Counted from the first letter of the stretch, positions 1 through 5,867 are shown. The stretch: 6,313 nucleotides of DNA from Crocinitomix sp. (GCA_020849935.1 JADZFJ010000381.1:1-6313); one strand, 5' to 3'. Notes: a model not told the origin generated them from the sequence alone. Numbers and translations are program-made.

Positions 1-20
1 ATTCACTTTAAATCTTCCAA

Positions 21-51
21 TTGGTAAAATAGTAAAATGTCCTTATATTTG
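21..51 (+). promoter_or_regulatory. Bacteroidota-type promoter of the sigma factor gene
   Basis: TTGG at 21-24 and TATATTTG at 44-51 are separated by 19 bp, which fits the Bacteroidota primary-sigma consensus TTG-N17-23-TAnnTTTG at every fixed position. Transcription would start about 7 nt after the -7 element, near base 58, while the ATG is at 59, so the mRNA would be leaderless or almost so. The sigma reading frame stays open upstream to the window edge, but has no ATG, GTG or TTG there. Another frame ends with TAA at 25-27 and could be the tail of a previous gene; this cannot be decided from so few bases. Confidence 0.7.
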
Positions 52-58
52 GAACTGT

Positions 59-619
59 ATGTCAGACTTGAACCTCCAAATAGATGCAAATGAATGGGTG
101 GATGCTTATGCAGACTCCTTGTTTAACTACGCTAATTTACGGGTAAATGACGTTGATTTAGCGAAGGATTTGGTGCAAGACACGTTTATTGCGGGCTTAA
201 ATTCAATTGCCAATTTTAAAGGCGAAAGTTCGATTAAAACCTGGCTTTTCTCCATTTTAAAACGAAAAATTATTGACCATTGGCGAAAACAAGAGTCAAG
301 AAAAACCACCCCAATTAGTTTTTTTGAAAAAGCTGGCGTAAAAAAAGGCGGTTTTTTAGAGGGGCATCAACCAAAAGGGAGGTTAGCGGAAATTGATGTT
401 TCGATAGAAAATGAAGAATTAAAACAAGCAATTGCTGGTTGTATTGGGGCTTTGCCGGACAAATGGCGAGGTGTGGTGGTAGATAAATTGGTGGAAGGTA
501 AAGAAAGTGAAGAAGTTTGTAATGATCATGAAATCACTTCGTCTAACCTTTGGGTAATCGTGCATCGGGCTAAGGTGCAGTTAAGAGATTGTTTAGACCG
601 AAAATGGTTTGGGGCATGA
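59..619 (+). CDS. ECF-type sigma-70 family RNA polymerase sigma factor
   Basis: A 186-residue cytoplasmic sigma factor that would direct RNA polymerase to a specific promoter set. Region 2 spans about residues 17-80 (ADSLFNYANLRV, then DLVQDTF at 37-43, then the -10-binding stretch around IKTWLFSILKRKIIDHWRK at 59-77). A charged linker at 80-118 leads to region 4 at about 120-183 (LPDKWRGVVVDKLVEGK, then the helix-turn-helix ending SSNLWVIVHRAKVQLRDCL). The SSNLWV...HRA...LR.CL...WF ending recalls the TIGR02943-type sigma subfamily, from memory. ATG 59 is the only usual start in frame before the conserved WVDAYADSLF segment. The stop overlaps the ATG of the anti-sigma gene, which indicates translational coupling. 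The target regulon is unknown; autoregulation is possible but not shown. Confidence 0.93.
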   Translation: MSDLNLQIDANEWVDAYADSLFNYANLRVNDVDLAKDLVQDTFIAGLNSIANFKGESSIKTWLFSILKRKIIDHWRKQESRKTTPISFFEKAGVKKGGFLEGHQPKGRLAEIDVSIENEELKQAIAGCIGALPDKWRGVVVDKLVEGKESEEVCNDHEITSSNLWVIVHRAKVQLRDCLDRKWFGA

Positions 620-852
620 CGTGTGAAAAGATAACATATTATATTGAGAAGGGTTATTTAACCAAACTCAAAGTGTCTGAAAAAATGCAGATTAAATTAC
701 ACTCGCTCTATTGTGGTGCGTGTAAAGCATACCCAAAAGATTCTCAAGCAATTAACGAAATTTTATTGGCATTGGAAAATGTTGAACTAAGCGGCGGTTT
801 TACCGAATCTGAAAAAGAAAACTTGAAAATGATTTTAAAATCGGTTGGATAG
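616..852 (+). CDS. Small soluble zinc-binding anti-sigma factor (ZAS / zf-HC2 type)
   Basis: A 78-residue protein that probably binds and inhibits the sigma factor encoded just upstream. It has Cys3, then His29-x3-Cys33-x2-Cys36 (HSLYCGAC), the zinc-ligand set of ZAS anti-sigma factors. The 26-residue gap from the first Cys to the His equals that of the redox-responsive RsrA (C11/H37/C41/C44). There is no hydrophobic segment, so it is cytoplasmic, unlike most ECF anti-sigma factors of Bacteroidota, which span the membrane. The C-terminal part is helical and charged (ESEKENLKMILKSVG). ATG 616 overlaps the sigma stop as ATGA and places Cys3 at the N terminus; ATG 604 and TTG 589 are alternative in-frame starts. 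Redox sensing is inference; zinc binding and sigma pairing are well supported by motif and context. Confidence 0.82.
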   Translation: MTCEKITYYIEKGYLTKLKVSEKMQIKLHSLYCGACKAYPKDSQAINEILLALENVELSGGFTESEKENLKMILKSVG

Positions 853-1045
853 TTATCGCAACGCATTAAAATTCCCCTTATTAAATGAATTTATTAATTT
901 TTTCCTGCAAGGAATTTTGTTCCTAGTTAAAAAAATAGACTATTTTAGCAGACTTAAAACGATTTACCCAATCCCTTGAATAAAAAATAGCCCAAACCCG
1001 TTTTGTCTATTTATAAAATGAATAGCGGATTAAAATTTTTATAAA
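853..1045. other. AT-rich intergenic spacer, no gene seen
   Basis: No coding sequence or convincing terminator was seen. Two short inverted repeats compete at 902-924 (TTCC/GGAA and AGGAA/TTCCT), without a T-run on the plus strand. The block TTATAAAATGAA occurs twice with small differences (around 1011-1022 and 1039-1050), the second containing the start codon of the next gene. No good TTG/TAnnTTTG pair precedes that gene. Confidence 0.6.
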
Positions 1046-2647
1046 ATGAAAAATATAAGATTCTCTACGGCACTTTTATGCCTATTCATGTTAGGTTCAA
1101 CTGCTTTTGCTGGTGTAAAAGTGAAATGGTCGGCTCCCTTACCCGAAGGTCAATTTTTAGCAAAAATATTAGGCGAAGACAGAAATGGTATTTTTGCGCT
1201 CTCTTCGAGTAAAGGCGATTATTCGATTAATGGGTACGATGAAAAAAGTTTAAAACCTCTTGCCTCTAATTTAATTGTCCTTGCGGATCAAGCCAATGTC
1301 AAAATAGAATTGGAAGATGTCTTTTTTATGACCGATAAAATTATTGCATTTGCATCGGGATTTGACAAAAATTCAAGTCAATCGGTTACGTATGCTTTCA
1401 CCTACAATACAAAAACCGGGAAAATATCAGGTAAACCAGTCTTAATTTCTGAAATTGAAGTAGACAATAAAAGAAGACAAGGAAATTTTGGATTTGTGCC
1501 GTCAAAAAACGGAAAATTTATGCTTGTTCATCATTTTGCTTATTCAAAAAAGTTTGATAAACTACAGCTTACTTTTCAGGTGTATTATGCTGAATTGGAA
1601 TTTGTGAAGGAAGTAACAAGAGACTATGAATTAAATGACAAAGGTTGGCCTACAAGTTCAGTCTCAAACTTTACAATTGACGACGAAGGAAATGTTTTCT
1701 ATTTTCAAAACAGATCTTCAGAAAATGAAGATGGTGGGGGTTCTTATTTAATTTCCCATTTATTTCTAGAGGACTACGAACTTAGAGAAGCTTTAATCGA
1801 ATTTGAAGATAATCAAGGAATGGGCGGAAAACTTGGATTAACAGGTTTTCACATTGTTGCACAAAATGGGAGTGTTTATTTGGCAGGTTACTATTTAACT
1901 AAAAGTGGTGGATTATTAAAATATTTGGCCATAAGCGGTACGTTTTATTCAAAAGTTGATATTGCGACAAATGAAATTGTTGCACAGTCTGTTACCAAAT
2001 TTGACGATGATTTAAAAAGAGATATCTTAACATCCAGACAAATGGAAAAAGGGCGTGAAATTCCGGCAACATTTTTTGTGAAAGATATTTTGGTGGATAA
2101 AATGGGAGAAATGGTGATTGTATCAGAATCGTACACGGTTAGTGTTTACGAGTCGAAAGGGGTGCAAATAATTACGCATACATTTGGAAGTTTGATCGTT
2201 TCCAAAATAGGTGCGGACGGTAATACACTTTGGACAAGAGCCGTTCCTAAAACACAAATCTATTCTGAAAAAAGACCTGTTATTGGGGTTGGCGGTGCTG
2301 GTGCTTATGCCTTTATCAGTTTCCCAACATCACGCGATATGACCATTTATTTTTCGTATGTTCTTGGAATTGGAAAAGATGACGTTAGTATAATTTACAA
2401 CGAAAATCCAAAAAATTTCGCACTTCCAAATGACGATTTAAAGCCGATTGCCAACATGAAAAAAGCCATTCCGGCCTTGATTACAATCAACGACAAAGGA
2501 GAAATGAAAAAAACCAGAGCCGACGCTGTTTTATCGGCTGGTGTAATATTACGACCAAAAATACATTTACAAGTATCTGAAGACGAAGTAATTGTTTGTT
2601 CAAGTCTTAAAAAAGTAAATAAAATTGGACGTCTTACTTTTGATTAG
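1046..2647 (+). CDS. Secreted hypothetical protein, beta-rich, possibly a beta-propeller
   Basis: A 533-residue protein of unknown function. The N terminus is a clear Sec signal peptide: K2/R5, hydrophobic core about 8-19, cleavage probably after AFA at 20-22. A Cys at 12 lies inside the core and is not a lipobox. The mature part alternates short beta-like strands with turn motifs such as GEDRNGIFALSSS, IDDEGNVFYFQ, AQNGSVYLAGYY and VDKMGEMVIVSES, spaced at intervals expected for propeller blades. It therefore most resembles WD40/kelch/NHL-like extracytoplasmic proteins, although no named family was recognised. It ends in KKVNKIGRLTFD without a recognisable type IX sorting domain, so the periplasm is likelier than the surface. 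It lies 193 bp after the anti-sigma gene and may be a separate unit; membership in the sigma regulon is possible but unsupported. Confidence 0.85.
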   Translation: MKNIRFSTALLCLFMLGSTAFAGVKVKWSAPLPEGQFLAKILGEDRNGIFALSSSKGDYSINGYDEKSLKPLASNLIVLADQANVKIELEDVFFMTDKIIAFASGFDKNSSQSVTYAFTYNTKTGKISGKPVLISEIEVDNKRRQGNFGFVPSKNGKFMLVHHFAYSKKFDKLQLTFQVYYAELEFVKEVTRDYELNDKGWPTSSVSNFTIDDEGNVFYFQNRSSENEDGGGSYLISHLFLEDYELREALIEFEDNQGMGGKLGLTGFHIVAQNGSVYLAGYYLTKSGGLLKYLAISGTFYSKVDIATNEIVAQSVTKFDDDLKRDILTSRQMEKGREIPATFFVKDILVDKMGEMVIVSESYTVSVYESKGVQIITHTFGSLIVSKIGADGNTLWTRAVPKTQIYSEKRPVIGVGGAGAYAFISFPTSRDMTIYFSYVLGIGKDDVSIIYNENPKNFALPNDDLKPIANMKKAIPALITINDKGEMKKTRADAVLSAGVILRPKIHLQVSEDEVIVCSSLKKVNKIGRLTFD

Positions 2648-2648
2648 A

Positions 2649-2723
2649 TCACTTGTAATTTTCCACTTCCCCTAACCAATCTGCAAAAGGACTTAAAAGC
2701 GTATCCGAGTAGCTTGATTTTAT
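2649..2723 (-). pseudogene. Possible C-terminal remnant of a minus-strand gene
   Basis: Reading the minus strand from 2723 down to the TGA at 2651-2649 gives 24 codons ending SPFADWLGEVENYK, which has the composition of a real protein end. An in-frame TAA lies directly before it (2726-2724), there is no start codon, and the repeat-like segment begins about 7 bp further on. The stop lies 1 bp beyond the stop of the secreted protein, as in a normal convergent gene pair. The pattern suggests a gene cut down to its tail, but 24 codons can arise by chance and the family was not recognised. Confidence 0.25.
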
Positions 2724-2732
2724 TTAATATTT

Positions 2733-2936
2733 GAGCACCTTTTCCTGCTCTTCGCTAAAGTTGGTGTCTTGCCGCCTTATTCAACTAGGGCTGTTTCGCT
2801 TGTTTCCGCTGGTCACAATCAAACAACCAGTTTCATAAATGCGCCAAAACCCCAAGCTATCGCTGCTATCAGGGGTGAAATCCCTTTCGGCCGTATATTG
2901 GGACGTGAAGCATCACGTCCCTACGGCGGGTTTTTT
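2733..2936. repeat. Interspersed-repeat-like non-coding segment
   Basis: From GAGCACCTTTTCCTGC at 2733 through CCCCAAGCTATCGCTGC near 2849-2865 the sequence is more GC-rich than its surroundings and encodes no protein. From memory it resembles intergenic repeats common in Flavobacteriia genomes (the AGCGGATAGCAGGAAA-like elements on the other strand). It contains the 5-bp inverted repeat CTGGT/ACCAG (2809-2813 / 2826-2830) and ends in the strong hairpin annotated separately. Assignment to a repeat family rests on recollection, and the borders are approximate. Confidence 0.45.
2890..2936 (+). terminator. Strong two-part hairpin with T6, terminator-like or palindromic repeat
   Basis: The inner stem GGGACGTGA (2900-2908) pairs perfectly with TCACGTCCC (2913-2921) around the loop AGCA. 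The outer stem GCCGTA (2890-2895) pairs with TACGGC (2922-2927), leaving a TATT bulge on the 5' side. GGG and T6 (2931-2936) follow. This could end transcripts running from the secreted-protein gene, about 250 bp upstream. The long perfect stem also fits an extragenic palindromic repeat that happens to act as a terminator. Confidence 0.55.
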
Positions 2937-2963
2937 CTCATCGATTAAATTTCAGGCAACGGA

Positions 2964-2992
2964 TTGTTAATTGATATAAGTGTTGAAATTTG
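2964..2992 (+). promoter_or_regulatory. Candidate promoter of the NYN-LOTUS gene
   Basis: TTG at 2964-2966 and GAAATTTG at 2985-2992 are 18 bp apart. The -7 element matches five of the six fixed positions of TAnnTTTG (first T replaced by G). The predicted start near 2999 gives a leader of about 17 nt before ATG 3016, the same geometry as the helicase promoter on the other strand. Confidence 0.4.
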
Positions 2993-3015
2993 AATAATAT
3001 GCTTACCTTAACCTG

Positions 3016-3780
3016 ATGAATGATAAAAAAGACATGCATTTGGCAGTTTTAATTGATGCCGATAATATACCTTATGCCAATGTGCAAGGGATGTTGGATG
3101 AAATTGCAAAACTGGGTACGCCAACAATTAAACGAATTTATGGAGACTGGACCCGACCGGGAATTACAGGTTGGAAAGCGCCTTTGTTGGAACATGCCAT
3201 CACCCCAATTCAACAATACGGGTACACCACTGGTAAAAACGCTACCGATTCGGCAATGATTATTGATGCAATGGATATTTTACATTCCGACAAAGTGGGT
3301 GGGTTTTGTTTGGTTTCAAGCGACAGTGATTTTACGCGCTTGGCTACGCGCATTCGTGAATCGGGTAAATTGGTGATTGGAATTGGTGAAAAGAAAACTC
3401 CAAAACCATTTATTGTGGCTTGTGATAAGTTCATTTATATTGAAATTATTGCAGGTGCTAAAGTGAAACAAACGCAAGTTAATAAAACCAAAAAAACCAC
3501 CGACAAACAAGTTCCTCCTGCTGAAAAAGATGAAGTGGTAAGCGAAGGATTGATTAACTTGTTAAAATTCTCGGTGGATGATATTGGCGATGATGATGGA
3601 TGGGCGTCCTTAGCTGAGGTGGGATCTCTTTTATTAAAGAAAAAACCTGATTTTGATCCTAGAAATTACGGATTTCCAAAATTAACACCTTTTATAAAAT
3701 CCTTAAGCAAACACTTTATTATTGACGCCAGAAAATCGGAACGAAGTAATATTCAGCATATTTATTTAAAAAATAAATAA
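3016..3780 (+). CDS. NYN-domain putative RNase with C-terminal OST-HTH/LOTUS domain
   Basis: A 254-residue cytoplasmic protein. Residues 9-145 form an NYN (PIN-like, DUF88/LabA/limkain-b1 type) domain with its acidic set in order: LIDADN (D14, D16, N17), ATDSAMIIDAMD (D78, D84, D87) and SSDSDF (D103, D105). This is the metal-binding centre expected of an active endoribonuclease. A lysine/threonine-rich linker (about 149-171) leads to an OST-HTH/LOTUS domain at about 172-252, recognised by the GWASLAEVG helix and the DPRNYGFPKLTPFIKSL signature (214-230), ending in a final strand HIYLK. In other proteins LOTUS domains bind RNA or a DEAD-box helicase. ATG 3016 is used; ATG 3034 (M7) would also keep the whole domain. 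The RNA target is unknown. The gene abuts the convergent helicase gene with no gap. Confidence 0.92.
   Translation: MNDKKDMHLAVLIDADNIPYANVQGMLDEIAKLGTPTIKRIYGDWTRPGITGWKAPLLEHAITPIQQYGYTTGKNATDSAMIIDAMDILHSDKVGGFCLVSSDSDFTRLATRIRESGKLVIGIGEKKTPKPFIVACDKFIYIEIIAGAKVKQTQVNKTKKTTDKQVPPAEKDEVVSEGLINLLKFSVDDIGDDDGWASLAEVGSLLLKKKPDFDPRNYGFPKLTPFIKSLSKHFIIDARKSERSNIQHIYLKNK
3759..3779. repeat. AT-only inverted repeat at the convergent gene junction
   Basis: TATTTATTT (3759-3767) and AAATAAATA (3771-3779) form a perfect 9-bp stem around AAA. The second arm overlaps the TAA stop of the NYN-LOTUS gene, and the repeat lies just beyond the helicase stop on the other strand. All pairs are A-T and no clean T-run follows on either strand, so a role as bidirectional terminator is weakly supported. 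Confidence 0.35.
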
Positions 3781-5019
3781 CTAATACCAGCGCGTTTTTT
3801 TCTTTTTAGACGCTTCTGATTTACGCCCTTTTTTGTGTTTACTGCCTGATTTTTTCTTGTGTACTTGGGGTTTTTCCGCAGGATCTAATGGATAAGGATG
3901 TTCCTCCACCACTGGAATGGTAATGTGTGTCAATTTTTGGATCGCCACCACATAATCCTTTTCATCTGCCGAACAAAAAGCATACGATTTTCCCTTTTCA
4001 TTGGCTCGGCCTGTTCTGCCGATTCGATGTACGTATGTTTCCGGAATGTTGGGTAAATCAAAGTTTAACACCACATCCAAATTTTCAATATCAATTCCAC
4101 GTGAAGCAACGTCGGTACCAATTAATATCGACACTTCACCCGCTTTAAATTGATCCAAGGCTTCTTGCCTTTTTGTTTGGGATTTATCGCCATGAATACT
4201 CACCACCTTGTACTTGTTTTTGAGCAAGGTTTGTTCCAATTTTTCAACGCCAAAAATGGTTCTTCTAAAAATTAGGACATTTCCTTTGATGGTATTCCTC
4301 AGTAAATGCAGACAAAGTTCCATTTTTTTTGCCTTTGGAACATAATACAATTTTTGATCCACTGATTTTGCTACTGACGAACGCGGTGCTACCGAAACCA
4401 CTTCAGGATTTCTTAAAATTGAATTGGTCAACCCCTCAAATTTGTCTGGCATGGTGGCAGAAAAGAACAACACTTGTTTCTCTGTTGGGCAAATTTTTTC
4501 GATTTTTTTCACATCGTCAATAAATCCCATGTCAAGCATTAAATCCGCCTCATCAATTACTAAGGTTTCGATATACGTTGGGTCAAAATATTCTTGTTTG
4601 TATAAATCCAACAAACGACCAGGCGTCGCAATTAAAATATCAATTCCTTTTTTTAAAACATCTTTTTGAGGTTCGATTGACATACCTCCGTAAACAACTG
4701 TACTGGTGATGTTTGTGTATTTTGCGAATGATTTAAAACTCTGATCAATTTGCACCGCCAATTCACGCGTAGGACTTAAAATTAAGGCAGTGACATGTTT
4801 TCCACGTTTAACCACATTTCCACCAGCTAAAATTCTTTGTAAAATAGGCAAGGCAAAAGCAGCTGTTTTTCCCGTGCCCGTTTGCGCCGAACCAATTACA
4901 TCTTTTCCGTGCAACACACAAGGAATCACTTTTTCTTGAATGATGGTAGGTTCTTTATAGCCTAATTCTGAAATGGCTTTTAAAAGATTGGCGTGTAATT
5001 TTAATTCAAGAAAATGCAT
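3781..5019 (-). CDS. DEAD-box ATP-dependent RNA helicase, RhlE-like
   Basis: A 412-residue cytoplasmic RNA helicase that would unwind RNA duplexes using ATP. All core motifs are present in order: Q-motif region (F3 to Q28, GYKEPTIIQ), motif I AQTGTGKT (45-52), Ia PTRELA (83-88), GG (111-112), Ib TPGR (132-135), II DEAD (156-159), III SAT (187-189), IV VLIFRRT (248-254), HGDKSQ (276-281), V TDVASRGID (302-310) and VI HRIGRTGR (331-338). A lysine-rich tail from about 380 (HKKKSGSKHKKGRK...RWY) likely binds RNA without specificity, as in other compact bacterial helicases of this class. ATG 5019 lies 24 bp from a good promoter and just before the conserved N terminus. Likely roles are ribosome assembly, mRNA turnover or cold adaptation; the sequence does not distinguish them. 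The gene converges on the NYN-LOTUS RNase gene. Confidence 0.96.
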   Translation of the reverse strand: MHFLELKLHANLLKAISELGYKEPTIIQEKVIPCVLHGKDVIGSAQTGTGKTAAFALPILQRILAGGNVVKRGKHVTALILSPTRELAVQIDQSFKSFAKYTNITSTVVYGGMSIEPQKDVLKKGIDILIATPGRLLDLYKQEYFDPTYIETLVIDEADLMLDMGFIDDVKKIEKICPTEKQVLFFSATMPDKFEGLTNSILRNPEVVSVAPRSSVAKSVDQKLYYVPKAKKMELCLHLLRNTIKGNVLIFRRTIFGVEKLEQTLLKNKYKVVSIHGDKSQTKRQEALDQFKAGEVSILIGTDVASRGIDIENLDVVLNFDLPNIPETYVHRIGRTGRANEKGKSYAFCSADEKDYVVAIQKLTHITIPVVEEHPYPLDPAEKPQVHKKKSGSKHKKGRKSEASKKKKTRWY

Positions 5020-5042
5020 GATATCCGTTTACTTTATGGGCA

Positions 5043-5050
5043 CAAAGATA
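5043..5050 (-). promoter_or_regulatory. -7 element of the helicase promoter
   Basis: The minus strand reads TATCTTTG, an exact match to TAnnTTTG. Transcription would begin near 5036, giving a leader of about 17 nt before the ATG at 5019. No good TTG was seen at the expected -33 distance (about 5068-5074), so the promoter may be weak at that element. Confidence 0.6.
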
Positions 5051-5094
5051 GTTTATTAAGGCGACAGCTGATACTAGTTCCCATATATTCTTGG

Positions 5095-5208
5095 CCTCTT
5101 CGTACAAAACGGAAAGAATCAACCTCAAAAACAACTCCAACGGTGTCAAACCTCTCCCTGGCTTTAGGATGTTTTGGCACAAAACGAAAAAAAAACCAGC
5201 TATGGAAT
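5095..5208. repeat. Degenerate first copy of the repeat, H2 deleted
   Basis: AACTCCAACGGTGTC at 5133-5147 matches the H1 core with two changes that weaken its stem. The following CAAACCTC matches the other units, but about 42 bp holding H2 are missing, so the next core comes after 76 bp. H3 is intact and best preserved here: GTTTTG (5171-5176), loop GCA, CAAAAC (5180-5185). This is the oldest or most decayed member, nearest the helicase promoter. Confidence 0.75.
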
Positions 5209-5561
5209 GACTCCAACGGAGTCAAACCTCCCCAGGAACGGATGAAATCCGTTCCGATTAAAGGTTGTTTGGGCCGTTTTATCGCGCGTTTTGGCACAAA
5301 CCGTAAAAAAAAACCAGCCTCAGAATGACTCCAACGGAGTCAAACCTCCCCAGGAACGGATGAAATCCGTTCCGATATAAGGTTGTTTGGGCCGTTTTAT
5401 CGCGCGTTTTGGCACAAACCGTAAAAAAAAACCAGCCTCAGAATGACTCCAACGGAGTCAAACCTCCCCAGGAACGGATGAAATCCGTTCCGATTAAAGG
5501 TTGTTTGGGCCGTTTTATCGTGCGTTTTGGCAAAAAACAAAAAAAAAACCAACCTGAGAAT

Positions 5562-5660
5562 GACTCCAACGGAGTCAAATTTTTATAGGGAACGGATGAA
5601 ATCCGTTCCGAATAAAAATTTTCGGCGTCGTTTTGGCGTGTGTTTTTGGTACAAAAACCA
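5562..5660. repeat. Diverged last repeat copy with a rebuilt outer stem
   Basis: H1 (5562-5576) and H2 (5589-5609) are unchanged, but both flanks of H2 differ from the other copies. AAATTTTTAT at 5577-5586 pairs perfectly over 10 bp with ATAAAAATTT at 5612-5621, replacing the GC-containing AACCT/AGGTT stem. H3 is also lengthened: GTTTTTG (5642-5648), loop GTA, CAAAAAC (5652-5658). Changes on both sides of the stems keep pairing, which argues that structure is maintained. Confidence 0.75.
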
Positions 5661-5734
5661 TGACAAAACAAAATCGTGAATTGAAATTCAAAATTTTTTT
5701 TACAAAATACCCAACCCATCCGAAATTTTGAACG

Positions 5735-5742
5735 TATATTGG
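5735..5742 (+). promoter_or_regulatory. Candidate -7 element for the leader ORF / MFS transcript
   Basis: TATATTGG matches five of six fixed positions of TAnnTTTG. It would start transcription near 5749, 14 nt before the small ORF. No TTG was seen at the expected -33 distance, so this is a tentative call. Confidence 0.35.
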
Positions 5743-5762
5743 CACAGTGAAAGATTAAGAAC

Positions 5763-5843
5763 ATGAAACAACAAGTAATTATAAGACGAGATTATTCAAT
5801 TGTCTGCGATAAAGCAGATGACTGGGGTTGTACTATAATTTAA
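5763..5843 (+). CDS. 26-residue small ORF, candidate leader peptide
   Basis: ATG 5763 to TAA 5841-5843 encodes 26 residues, beginning MKQQVIIRRDYSIVC and ending DDWGCTII. It has Arg8-Arg9, two cysteines (15, 23) and one Trp (21), and no signal peptide or membrane segment. It has a candidate -7 element 20 bp upstream, and its stop lies 24 bp before a strong terminator that in turn precedes the MFS start. This placement fits a leader peptide whose translation controls readthrough, as known for drug-responsive leaders of resistance and efflux genes. It could instead be a stand-alone small peptide gene with its own terminator, or a chance ORF. No homologue was recognised. Confidence 0.5.
   Translation: MKQQVIIRRDYSIVCDKADDWGCTII
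5800..5821 (+). promoter_or_regulatory. Candidate leader hairpin inside the small ORF
   Basis: TTGTCTGC (5800-5807) pairs with GCAGATGA (5814-5821) over 8 bp including two G-U pairs, with loop GATAAA. It covers codons 13-20 of the small ORF, where a translating or stalled ribosome would melt or free it. Confidence 0.4.
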
Positions 5844-5860
5844 CTTAACCATAAAATTAT
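5835..5860 (+). promoter_or_regulatory. Candidate AT-rich leader hairpin over the small-ORF stop
   Basis: ATAATTT (5835-5841) and AAATTAT (5854-5860) are perfectly complementary over 7 bp with a 12-nt loop that contains most of the stop codon. The stem is all A-T and therefore weak; a regulatory role is inferred only from its place between the small ORF and the terminator. Confidence 0.25.
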
Positions 5861-5867
5861 TTATACG

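Larger units (their letters stand above)
5095..5660. repeat. Tandem array of 118-bp palindromic repeats
   Basis: Four full or nearly full copies plus one degenerate copy stand head to tail. The core GACTCC-AAC-GGAGTC starts at 5209, 5327, 5445 and 5562, so the periods are 118, 118 and 117. Copies A (5209-5326) and B (5327-5444) differ at two bases, which indicates recent duplication. Each unit has hairpin H1 (GACTCC/GGAGTC, loop AAC), hairpin H2 (arms GGAACGGAT and ATCCGTTCC, loop GAA; at 5235, 5353, 5471 and 5589), a weaker H3 (TTTG-GCA-CAAA or longer), and an A-run of about nine. An outer stem encloses H2: AACCT/AGGTT in copies A-C, for example 5225-5229 / 5262-5266. Reading frames across the array are repeat-driven and look non-coding. 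It is probably a REP-like extragenic palindromic element; no transposase is present to link it to. Confidence 0.9.

Noticed and set aside
589..615. Longer form of the anti-sigma factor from TTG 589 or ATG 604
   Set aside because: The added residues lie within the sigma coding end and add no conserved part; ATG 616 gives the usual ATGA overlap and the Cys3 position expected of ZAS proteins.
3781..3810. Terminator after the NYN-LOTUS gene at the T-rich stretch
   Set aside because: The T-run encodes the lysine/arginine-rich helicase tail on the other strand, and no G/C-containing stem precedes it.
5034..5297. Minus-strand ORF of 87 codons across the first repeats
   Set aside because: It is built from repeat units read through, with recurring TPLESFHSWFFF-like peptides from the palindromes, and it overlaps the helicase promoter. 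It looks non-coding.
5014..5328. Plus-strand ORF of 104 codons before and within the array
   Set aside because: It overlaps the helicase start antisense and continues into repeat sequence; composition is not protein-like.
5095..5660. CRISPR array
   Set aside because: Units are 118 bp and similar over their whole length, with no unique spacers of even size and no cas genes nearby.
5438..5764. Minus-strand ORF of 108 codons across the last repeats
   Set aside because: It has the same repeat-derived peptide (TPLESF) at two places, low-complexity stretches, and lies antisense to the leader promoter region.
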